DNA of 10,703 bases, from assembly GCA_021736615.1 (NCBI GenBank), contig JAIPFN010000205.1:1-10703 (forward strand), read 5' to 3'. The DNA comes from Phycisphaerae bacterium (GTDB lineage Bacteria > Planctomycetota > Phycisphaerae > Sedimentisphaerales > Anaerohalosphaeraceae). Position numbers and translations under genes: made by a program. This document shows, piece after piece, positions 1-7,200 of this stretch. Under the pieces are notes generated by a model, which was not told where the DNA came from, ran no database searches, and saw only the letters and a program-made list of their open reading frames with translations. Each line of letters opens with the position of its first letter. Positions within the stretch are counted from its first letter, which is position 1.

Positions 1-92
1 TTTCGTAATAGCGGAGGTAAGAGGGAGGTTTTTGCTAAGTCTAGAGTTTGACCGTATTTGTGCGTTTTTGAGGCCTAATCGATGTTTTGCGC

Positions 93-122
93 AAAAAAAT
101 AGCCGACCACAAGGATCGGCTA
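93..122 (-). terminator. Intrinsic terminator after tRNA-Glu
   Basis: On the minus strand a perfect 7-bp stem, TAGCCGA/TCGGCTA (116-122 pairing with 100-106), encloses a 9-nt loop and is followed at once by seven T residues (99-93). It begins 4 nt past the end of the tRNA-Glu gene, so it is well placed to end the ferredoxin/tRNA transcript. The hairpin and T-run are seen directly; termination is inferred. Confidence 0.85.
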
Positions 123-125
123 AAA

Positions 126-200
<75 letters not shown>

Positions 201-215
201 ACTAAATTTTTAAGA

Positions 216-389
216 CTAGTCCATGCTGATTGCTTCGACTGGGCACTCATCAACACAAACTGCACAATCAACACAGTTATCCTCTTCTACGACGGCTTTG
301 TCGCCATCCATCTTAATAGCTTCGCTTGGACATGCATCAAGGCATGACTCACAACCGGTGCATTTTTCGGCATCTACTTTAGCTGGCAT
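216..389 (-). CDS. 2[4Fe-4S] ferredoxin
   Basis: This small cytoplasmic electron carrier is 57 residues long, the normal length for a clostridial-type 2[4Fe-4S] ferredoxin. It has two internally similar halves, each with a CxxCxxCxxxCP cluster motif: CTGCESCLDACP near residues 10-21 and CVDCAVCVDECP near residues 39-50. The conserved Pro after the last Cys of each motif is present, and the protein is acidic, as usual for the family. I chose the ATG at 389 because AAAGGA lies about 8 nt upstream; the in-frame ATG at 395 is only 3-4 nt from it. The frame stays open up to 563, but the promoter and its likely start site lie inside that stretch, so a longer protein is improbable. The redox partner cannot be named from the context. 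Confidence 0.93.
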   Translation of the reverse strand: MPAKVDAEKCTGCESCLDACPSEAIKMDGDKAVVEEDNCVDCAVCVDECPVEAISMD

Positions 390-435
390 AATCATATTCC
401 TTTCAAAAATACATATGTTTTTAACTGAAGGCGAG

Positions 436-464
436 AGCATACAAAAAATCACCCCCCAATTCAA
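436..464 (-). promoter_or_regulatory. Promoter of ferredoxin/tRNA-Glu unit
   Basis: On the minus strand a -35 box TTGAAT (464-459) is followed after exactly 17 bp by a -10 box TATGCT (441-436). Each box matches 4 of 6 consensus bases, and the spacing is ideal. The predicted start site near 429 leaves a leader of about 40 nt before the ATG at 389. It lies just downstream of the terminator at 496-526, which makes the ferredoxin and tRNA a separate unit. Confidence 0.6.
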
Positions 465-495
465 TACTTTTCTTTGAAAAATTGCAGAATTATTG

Positions 496-526
496 AAAAA
501 ACCGACAAACCTCCAAATCCTGTCGG
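496..526 (-). terminator. Intrinsic terminator after HEAT-like gene
   Basis: On the minus strand CCGACA (526-521) pairs perfectly with TGTCGG (507-502) across a 13-nt loop and is followed by six T residues (501-496). It lies about 43 nt past the stop codon of the HEAT-like protein gene and before the ferredoxin promoter, so it separates the two units. Confidence 0.78.
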
Positions 527-568
527 AAATATTGTCCACCAACCAAACTTTCGTAACCAACAAACCCT

Positions 569-1990
569 TTATTTGCTTCTTAAAAGCACCTCAGCAAGCC
601 ACCGCACATTCAAATCCGGGTCATTTTTGGCCTTCCACTCCAAAACCGGCATAAAACTATTACTCTGAGTCTTGGAAAGCATATACAATGCAACCATTCT
701 AACAGGCCAGTTCTTATCGTTGATATTATCAGAAACTGCACGTGTAATCTCAAAATCCAAGGGAGGCCGACGGTCCAGCAAATTATAGATCGCCCCGGTC
801 CTGATCATCCAGTCATCGCTGCCGATATTGCTTGTGATCACATTGGTCAGGAAAGACGGCTCGACCGAGAAAGAACGATACCTTCTGCCAGGGCCGGTAT
901 TAATGTTCTGCTCGCTGGACAGTCCAGTAAAGAGCCGAACCGATCTAATTTTCTCCTCGAATCTGCCTTTCGACAGTTCGCTCAGACTTTTGATCAGATA
1001 CCTGTTATCAACGCTGAGTCCCGGGCGGCGAAACTTTCTGACTATGGGATCGATCCCTTTTAGAGAACTTTCCACATTTCCCTCCAGGTCGACAACAGGG
1101 TCAAGATAAACTGTAAATTTGATCTCCAGTGAAGCCTGTGGGTGATCCTCAAGGATCCGCCGCAATCTCCCGTTAATCACTCGAAGCGGAACCGAAATTT
1201 GCTCTCCGACCTTAACCGGTCTGCCAGGCTGAATCCTTTTCGATATCAGTTCGTAAATATTCGCATTGACGTCACCGCGAACCTCAGCATCGACACGAAT
1301 ACCGCCCTTAAAAAGTCCCTTATCAAAGATCACCAATGAATCGGTCATTTTATTAGAGATCAAAAGATTCGCATCCGGCTGCAAACCAAAAGAGGTTTTC
1401 GTCGGCAAAGCCAGATTCACCGAAATAGCTTGCTGAGGGTCTATGGCCCTATAGTCCGCTGCCAGTGAATCGAGCAATTCTTTTGCACTTGACGTCGCTG
1501 AAAGACCAAGACGAGTAGATATATCTAAACGAAGCATAACGTTTTGATCGGCGACATTACTCAATAAGTCCGAAAGAACTTTCCGACGCTGCTGACTTGA
1601 ACCGCAATCTGCCAGGAAATGTGAAATCGCCTTCCCGGCAACGATAAGGTCGGCATCTCCGCGACAATACTTCTCAAACGCACGATGAATCGATTCATCA
1701 TATTTATGGTCAGAAAGAAGCGAACTGGCATTAAGAATTGTTTCATTGATATACGATGATTCGCTATCAAACTCTGAGGCGGCGACAAGAAAAACCATCG
1801 CCTGCTCGACTTGTTCTTTGGACACTTCCCGAGTGTTCAATCTCTCAAAAGCAATATCATGAAATATCCCCGCGACAAACTGAGAATTAAGTTTTTCATC
1901 ACCATCAAAACCCTCGGCGAAAACAAAACCAACCGCGCAGAAACAAATCATAAGAAAAACAAGTAAATTTTTCACCCCAAAATTTAACAT
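569..1990 (-). CDS. Secreted protein of unknown function with HEAT-like repeats
   Basis: The 473-residue product begins with a typical Sec signal peptide: a Lys in the n-region, a hydrophobic core over about residues 8-22 and a VFA cleavage site near residue 25, so it should be exported. The next 170 residues look alpha-helical. A central part (roughly 210-330) alternates beta-like stretches with basic segments. The last 90 residues contain two or three HEAT/Armadillo-like helical units with recurring patterns such as DDWMIRTGAIYNLL and NWPVRMVALYML, suggesting a protein-binding surface. I see no catalytic motif and do not recognise a family. I chose ATG 1990 over the in-frame TTG at 2029 because the signal peptide starts there and the predicted transcription start (near 2037) would leave the TTG almost no leader, though no strong ribosome binding site precedes either. 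It lies downstream of murJ but has its own promoter. Confidence 0.82.
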   Translation of the reverse strand: MLNFGVKNLLVFLMICFCAVGFVFAEGFDGDEKLNSQFVAGIFHDIAFERLNTREVSKEQVEQAMVFLVAASEFDSESSYINETILNASSLLSDHKYDESIHRAFEKYCRGDADLIVAGKAISHFLADCGSSQQRRKVLSDLLSNVADQNVMLRLDISTRLGLSATSSAKELLDSLAADYRAIDPQQAISVNLALPTKTSFGLQPDANLLISNKMTDSLVIFDKGLFKGGIRVDAEVRGDVNANIYELISKRIQPGRPVKVGEQISVPLRVINGRLRRILEDHPQASLEIKFTVYLDPVVDLEGNVESSLKGIDPIVRKFRRPGLSVDNRYLIKSLSELSKGRFEEKIRSVRLFTGLSSEQNINTGPGRRYRSFSVEPSFLTNVITSNIGSDDWMIRTGAIYNLLDRRPPLDFEITRAVSDNINDKNWPVRMVALYMLSKTQSNSFMPVLEWKAKNDPDLNVRWLAEVLLRSK

Positions 1991-2043
1991 ACTTTTCAGA
2001 CCATTAAGATCACTTACTCCATTAACCAAACTTACACACGTTC

Positions 2044-2071
2044 ATTATAGTAGCAAAAACCTAAAAATCAA
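2044..2071 (-). promoter_or_regulatory. Promoter of HEAT-like gene
   Basis: On the minus strand TTGATT (2071-2066) and a perfect TATAAT (2049-2044) are separated by 16 bp. It sits in the short gap after murJ, whose stop codon is at 2102-2104, and predicts a start near 2037 with a leader of about 47 nt to the ATG at 1990. No intrinsic terminator is visible after murJ, so read-through from murJ may add to expression. Confidence 0.65.
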
Positions 2072-2101
2072 GTTCTAATTTCAGATTTAAGGATAAAGAC
2101 T

Positions 2102-3697
2102 TTATTTTTTTCGCCGAACAACAAGTGAAAGCCCGTCATTTTTCATCAATAGTGAACTGTAATAGTAGACTAACACGGACGACATTACCACGATCGAAAG
2201 TCGCAAAATGTCGAATTTCAGTCCCAAATCCCCTTTTGGAAGGTCGCTCATCAGGTAGAGTGCCCCGCCTGAAACCGCCACCATCAAACCCGTAGAAACG
2301 AAAGTTTTTAAAACAGTTAGCGGTAAACCCAGCATAAATTTATGACCGATCCGCCTGCGAAGTGCCCAAACGAGAATAATTACCTGCAAATACGAGCAGA
2401 TCGCCGTAGAAAGAGCAAGCCCGCTAACCCCCATATACCATATCAGGGTCAGGTTAAGCACAACATTAGCACACACAGCGACAAACGCACTTCGCATAGG
2501 CGTTCTCGAATCCTGCATCGAATAAAACGCCCTGGTCAGTATCTGCTGCGAAAAGAACCCCGTAAGCCCGATAGCATAAAAGCAAAGTGTAAACGCCGTC
2601 GCATTGGCATCTGCTGCGTTAAACTCGCCATGCTGAAAGAGCGCCGACACCAAAGGACGCCCTAACAGAAACAAGCCGGCCATCGCGGGAACCGCCAGAA
2701 AGACCGTTCCGCCGATCCCGCGAGATACACTCTTTGCAAGACCGTCATAATCTTTGCTCGCGGCTTGTGCGCTCATGACAGGAAAGATCGCCGTGGCCAG
2801 AGAAATCCCGAAAACACCCAGCGGCAACTGGTACAGCCTTTGCGCGTAATAAAGATATGACACCGAACCGGCCCATACGGGGTATTCAATGCTTTTGCCG
2901 AGGAAGGTAAAGAACTCGCCCTTTTCCAGTGATCCCGAAAGACATTTGGCAATAACATCGTCGGCGAGCGTGTTTACCTGCGTAACGGTCAGGCCGATTA
3001 TCATAGGGCCCATCATCGTAATGATCTTCTTGAATGCATCGGTGTGAACATCCCAGGCGGGCCGCAATTTAACGCCGTTGGCACGTAGAGGGGGAACCTG
3101 AATAAGGACCTGGGCAACGCCGGCAAAAAGAACGCAGACAGCAACTACGAATACCTGGTTCCACGCCTTCATACCGAAGGCCCAACCGGTCAGGCACAAC
3201 GAGCCGATGATAAAAATATTCAGCATGATCGGAGCGACCGCAGGCGTGGCGAAATGGCGATGCGAATTCAACACACCGGCGATGATAGCAACGACACAGA
3301 TCATAATCATGTAAGGAAGCATTATCGCAGTAAGCCCAAGCATACGCCGGTTTTCGTCGTTTGCACTAAAGAACTTGCAGTAGACAAGTATGCAGGCAAG
3401 GCCGATCAAGACCGCGATTGACAGGATAACGAAGATAACGGTAACTACCGTGTCGGCAAGCCGCTGCGCGTTTTTCTTATCGATCTGAAGCTGCTCGCTG
3501 TAAACGGGAATAAACGATGCAGACGCCGCCCCTTCGCCAAAGATGCGACGGGCCAGGTTCGGTATCTTAAAAGCGATCACCCAGCTGTCAAACAGGGTGC
3601 CGGCTCCGAGGAAATAAGAAAATGCCATATCGCGCAGCATCCCAAACACCCGGCTAATAGCAGTAAGAAAAGCAATCTGACGAAATCCCTTGACCAT
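2102..3697 (-). CDS. murJ: Lipid II flippase MurJ (MviN family)
   Basis: MurJ moves lipid II, the undecaprenyl-linked peptidoglycan precursor, across the inner membrane. The 531-residue product is highly hydrophobic, as expected for the 14-helix MOP-superfamily fold. Family hallmarks include SRVFGMLRD at the N-terminus (R16, R22), FDSW (D37), NLARRIFGEGA (R50, R51, E56), YYAQRLYQLPLGVFG (R287), and SMQDSRTPMRSA with NVVLNL further on. The Arg/Asp positions match the charged cavity residues of E. coli MurJ as I recall them. Between the seventh and eighth helices (about residues 248-282) an extra loop is present that E. coli MurJ lacks. I chose ATG 3697 because AAGGGA lies 9 nt upstream; the open frame extends to a TTG at 3721 with no better site. 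It is transcribed away from the glycosidase genes and has its own promoter. Confidence 0.96.
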   Translation of the reverse strand: MVKGFRQIAFLTAISRVFGMLRDMAFSYFLGAGTLFDSWVIAFKIPNLARRIFGEGAASASFIPVYSEQLQIDKKNAQRLADTVVTVIFVILSIAVLIGLACILVYCKFFSANDENRRMLGLTAIMLPYMIMICVVAIIAGVLNSHRHFATPAVAPIMLNIFIIGSLCLTGWAFGMKAWNQVFVVAVCVLFAGVAQVLIQVPPLRANGVKLRPAWDVHTDAFKKIITMMGPMIIGLTVTQVNTLADDVIAKCLSGSLEKGEFFTFLGKSIEYPVWAGSVSYLYYAQRLYQLPLGVFGISLATAIFPVMSAQAASKDYDGLAKSVSRGIGGTVFLAVPAMAGLFLLGRPLVSALFQHGEFNAADANATAFTLCFYAIGLTGFFSQQILTRAFYSMQDSRTPMRSAFVAVCANVVLNLTLIWYMGVSGLALSTAICSYLQVIILVWALRRRIGHKFMLGLPLTVLKTFVSTGLMVAVSGGALYLMSDLPKGDLGLKFDILRLSIVVMSSVLVYYYSSLLMKNDGLSLVVRRKK

Positions 3698-3737
3698 AAA
3701 CAAGCATCCCTTAAAATACAAACAAAGACCGGCAAGG

Positions 3738-3766
3738 ATTATAAGCCTTTTGGCATAAGAAGTCGA
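3738..3766 (-). promoter_or_regulatory. Promoter of murJ
   Basis: On the minus strand a perfect TATAAT (3743-3738) stands 17 bp after TCGACT (3766-3761), which matches 4 of 6 bases of the -35 consensus. The predicted start near 3731 leaves a leader of about 34 nt. The -35 box lies inside the palindrome AAGTCGACTT (3760-3769), whose core AGTCGACT occurs again at 4045-4054, so a bound protein there could compete with RNA polymerase. Confidence 0.6.
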
Positions 3767-3769
3767 CTT
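3760..3769. promoter_or_regulatory. Palindrome AAGTCGACTT over murJ -35
   Basis: This is a perfect 10-bp palindrome overlapping the predicted murJ -35 box. It shares the 8-bp core AGTCGACT with the longer palindrome at 4043-4056. A role as an operator half of a pair is an inference only; ten bases can be palindromic by chance. Confidence 0.3.
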
Positions 3770-3788
3770 ATAATTCTTACAATTTAAG

Positions 3789-3931
3789 CTTAAAAAATAG
3801 CTGATGCCGGGCCTGGTATTCGCTGGAGCAGTCGTATTGGCGGCAACCTTGCCTGTTGCCCTAAAAAAGACTCCGAAAGTTTTCTAAAAAAACTGCTCCG
3901 GCCTTTAAATTTCTCTAAAAAAGAAATCCGG
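3789..3931. repeat. Degenerate A-tract/CCGG modules
   Basis: Read on the minus strand, three similar modules of 16-18 bp occur: CCGGATTTCTTTTTTAG (3931-3915), CCGGAGCAGTTTTTTTAG (3901-3884) and TCGGAGTCTTTTTTAG (3876-3861). A looser fourth copy, with CCCGG followed by a T-run, lies at 3811-3789. The start-to-start spacing is irregular (about 31 and 23 bp), so this is neither a CRISPR array nor a regular tandem repeat. The middle modules have no self-contained stem before the T-run, so they are not a row of normal terminators. Function is unknown. Confidence 0.45.
3822..3902. repeat. Imperfect long inverted repeat with inner hairpin
   Basis: GCTGGAGCAGT (3822-3832) pairs with ACTGCTCCGGC (3892-3902) along 11 positions, 10 of them Watson-Crick and one a G-U in RNA of the plus sense. 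Within the 59-nt interior GGCAAC (3842-3847) and GTTGCC (3855-3860) form a second, 6-bp hairpin with a 7-nt loop. The arrangement could be a folded RNA domain or the remains of a small repeat element. No known riboswitch consensus was recognised. Confidence 0.4.
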
Positions 3932-4042
3932 TTTTAAATTAACCTGCCCCAGACTGGTTGAGGTATGCAAAGAAACGATAATCACAAAAATCAGTTGGCT
4001 ATTTGACTGCAAAAGAAGTATATTATTTACAGAACAATTAAC

Positions 4043-4056
4043 TTGAGTCGACTCAA
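4043..4056. promoter_or_regulatory. Perfect 14-bp palindrome, possible operator
   Basis: TTGAGTCGACTCAA is identical to its own reverse complement. It lies 38 bp upstream of the -35 box of the predicted GH106 promoter, a position suited to an activator or an upstream repressor site. Its core AGTCGACT recurs at the murJ promoter. Sugar-responsive regulators often bind palindromes of this size, but no regulator gene is in the window to link it to. Confidence 0.45.
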
Positions 4057-4094
4057 CTCCATTCAGGAACTAGAGACTCCTTAATTCAAAGGTT

Positions 4095-4123
4095 TTGAAA
4101 ATCCAGTGGAAATGTCTTATAAT
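4095..4123 (+). promoter_or_regulatory. Strong sigma70-type promoter of the glycosidase genes
   Basis: TTGAAA (4095-4100) and TATAAT (4118-4123) are separated by 17 bp, 11 of 12 consensus positions in all. The predicted start near 4130 gives a leader of about 168 nt before the GH106 start codon, long enough to hold the hairpin at 4202-4221. It is the best promoter match in the window. Confidence 0.72.
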
Positions 4124-4201
4124 AGTTCCAGTTAAAAAGAGCCGATGCTGCAATTAATATTGCCTTTACTATTGACGCTCTCATGGTGTCGCCGGCTGTG
4201 G

Positions 4202-4221
4202 ATTCCCGCCTTCGCGGGAAT
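4202..4221. repeat. Dispersed-repeat-like hairpin in GH106 leader
   Basis: ATTCCCGC and GCGGGAAT form a perfect 8-bp stem with the tetraloop CTTC. The short GCCGG (4191-4195) and CCGGC (4237-4241) flank it and could extend the fold. The sequence, including the GGATTCCCGC...GCGGGAATGAC context, resembles short palindromic repeats scattered between genes in many bacteria. There is no T-run after it, so it is not a normal terminator. It lies between the predicted promoter and the start codon, so it would be transcribed as leader RNA. Confidence 0.6.
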
Positions 4222-4297
4222 GACAATATTGTATGACCGGCTTGAATTAACTAAAATTGATGTTATTGGAAAATAATTTAATAAAGGAATTTAGCGA

Positions 4298-7200
4298 ATG
4301 AAATCAATTATTGCAGCATTAACAAGAATCACACTCATTTTGATGGTCTCCTGTGTATTTTTTGGTTGTTCGGCGGACGAAAAGGTAACACCGGCCGCTT
4401 TTGTCAATCCGCCTTTGGAGAACCGGCCGGGGGCTTTTTGGCCCTGGCTAAATGGAAGTGTCAGTCTCGAACGGATCACCTATGAATTGGAGGAGATGAA
4501 GGCCAAAGGTATGAGCGGAGCCGATATATGGGACGTTAAAGCACATGCCGATCCGGATAAAATGATTCCGGCGGGACCGGCGTTTTTGGGAGACGAGTCT
4601 CTGGACGCAATTGCCCATACAGTTAAGGAAGGAGATCGTCTGGGACTTCGTATTGGGATGCTCAACTCCAGCGGTTGGAACGCCGGAGGGACCTGGACCA
4701 CTCCGGATATCTCGGGGATGGGTATGTTTCATTCACAGGTTTCCGTAGAAGGCCCGAGCCAGTTTGCCCAGGTTTTGCCTTTCCCTGAAATTCCGGAACA
4801 ATGCCCGAAAGACGAAAACGGCAAACCGGTATTTTATAAAGAAATATCCGTTCTGGCAGTTCCGCAAAATGAAAATAAGCAAATTGACTCGATCTCTGAT
4901 GTCCGCGTTCTGAGTGAATATTTTGATGCAAATGGAAAGCTCACCTGGAATGTTCCGGCGGGAAAATGGACGATCATTCGGATGGTGATGAGCAATACTG
5001 GGTCCCAGTTGATCGTTCCGTCGCCCAATTCGGGCGGACCGATGATCGATTTCCTGAACCCGGACGCTTCGCGCAAGCACTTCGGGCATATTATCGACAA
5101 ACTGCAATCAAAGCTGGGTGACCTGAAAAAAACATCATTGAAGCACCTGGAAGTTGACAGTCTGGAACTTGGGGATTATACGGTATGGACCGAGGAGATA
5201 ATCGAAAAATTCAGGAAACATTATGGTTACGATCCGCTGCCGTATCTTCCACTTCTTAAGGGGTGGAAACTGAAAGAGGATGATATTGTTCGGCGATTTG
5301 AGTATGACTGGAAAAAACATATAAGCGATGTTTTCATTGCCAGTCATTATAAAATGGGCAGTGAGGTATTAAATGAGCATGGTCTAAAACTTTGCGCCGA
5401 AGCCGGCGGGCCGGGTGCTCCGATCTGGGACAGTTGCCCGGTGGATTCATTGAAAGCTTTTGGGGCTGTTGATATTATGCGCGGTGAGTTCTGGCCGAAG
5501 ATGCGCAATATCTGGTTAGTAAAAGAAGTCTCGTCGGCGGCTCATATCTACGGCAAAAAGACTGTCGATGCTGAATCCTTTACCAGTTGGCGGCACTGGA
5601 CGGACGGGCCGTATTTCCACAAGCAGATGGCCGACGCGGCAATGACCGAGGGACTTAATCACTTTAGTTTCCATACCTTTACGCACAGCCCCGATGAGGC
5701 CGGTCTTCCCGGCCGGGCTTATCACGCCGGGACGCATATAAATCCCAATGTCGTATGGTGGCCGATGGCCGGAGGATTTATTAATTATCTTTCTCGCTGC
5801 TGTTATATGCTCGACAAGGGGCTATTCGTCGCCGATGTGTGTTATTATTACGGAGATAATGCGCCGAATTTTGTTTCCGCCAAGGGACTTGGTTTTTCGC
5901 TTGCCGATGGTTTTGATTACGATGTCGTCAACAGCGATGTGATACTTAATCGCATGTCGGTCAAAAACGGGAGAATTGTTTTACCGGACGGCATGAGTTA
6001 TGGTTTACTCGTCTTACCAGAGCGGAGCGATATGGACCTGGATGTACTCAAAAAGATCGAATCACTGGTCAAAGCAGGCGCTACGGTTGCAGGTCCCAAA
6101 CCGACACGAACCGGCACGTTAGTTGATTTTCCAAATCGTGACAAACAGGTAGCGACCCTGGCCGATAAAGTATGGGGCACTTGTGACGGAGAAACGAACC
6201 TGAAAGTCGCTTACGGTAAAGGGAGTATTTTCTGGAACAAAGCTACGGAAGAAATTCTGGCTCAAAAAGGCATAGGCAAAGATTTCAGTTATAAAGGAAC
6301 CGACAAACGAACAAAATTAGATTACGTTCATCGCCGCTGCGGAAACGAAGATATTTATTTTGTGGTCAATAAAAACGAACGCTGGGAATCGGTGGAGTGT
6401 ACTTTCAGAGTCACCGGTAAACAGCCGGAAATATGGTATCCGGATTCCGGTGAAATCCGCGATCTTGCCGTTTATAAAACCAATGCTTCCGAAACAAAAG
6501 TAAAGCTTAACCTTAAACCGGCTGAATCATTATTCGTAGTCTTTCGTCGCCCGTCCAAGCCGGTTCACTTTACACAGGTCAATGCTGTTGGCGGAAAAAT
6601 TGAATACGGACCTGAACCGGCTCTGTATACTCATTCAGCCACTCCGGCAGGTCCGACGTGGCTCTCTGACGGCAAGGGCGAAATCGCCGATCAGTATATC
6701 ACCTTTGATTTGGGCGAGGTTCAAAGTCTGGATAAAATACGGGTTTGGAATTATACCGAACGGCTGCGGGGACTTATGAATTACGGAATCAAGGATTTTG
6801 ATGTACTTGCTTCAGCTGACGGTAAGGATTATCGTAACTGCGGTTCTTTCACTCTTAGAGAAGCCGACGGCATTGAGGATAAATATTATAATCAGGATTT
6901 TGATGTGGACATTAAAGATGCTCGCTACATTCGCTTTGATGTGAAAACCAATCTCAATACGACGTGGTATTGTTACGGTATATCCAAGCATGCCGGTCTG
7001 TCAAAAGTCAAATTCTTTAGCGGCGAGCGGGATATCCCGGGCGTAACTATCCTCTCGACATCAAGCGGTGTGGCGTTCGATCCTGGAACGGACGACAATT
7101 TGGGGGTTCCTCATCCCTATGCGGAATTACTAACCGATAGAGACTACAATCCTTATCTGCGGGCATGGAAACCCGGATCGTATACGCTCAGCGATAATAC

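Larger units (their letters stand above)
3770..4297. other. Divergent intergenic region between murJ and the GH106 gene
   Basis: No coding region with a credible start or codon pattern is seen on either strand. The stretch holds A-tract/CCGG modules (3789-3931), an imperfect long inverted repeat (3822-3902) with an inner hairpin (3842-3860), a 14-bp palindrome (4043-4056), a strong rightward promoter (4095-4123), a leader hairpin (4202-4221) and the GH106 ribosome binding site AAAGGA (4283-4288). Nothing recognisable was found in 3932-4042 or 4124-4190. Confidence 0.7.

Noticed and set aside
223..477. 84-residue plus-strand open frame over the ferredoxin
   Set aside because: It is a shadow of the ferredoxin on the other strand; its Ser/Thr-rich composition is the complement of the real codons.
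390..563. N-terminal extension of the ferredoxin frame by up to 58 residues
   Set aside because: The predicted promoter (436-464) and the terminator of the upstream gene lie within it, the added residues are not ferredoxin-like, and a good ribosome binding site serves the ATG at 389.
2030..2101. Intrinsic terminator after murJ
   Set aside because: The gap is A/T-rich but has no GC-rich stem before a T-run; only a promoter for the next gene is visible.
3789..3931. CRISPR array
   Set aside because: The modules are degenerate, with unequal short spacing and no true spacers; no cas gene is present.
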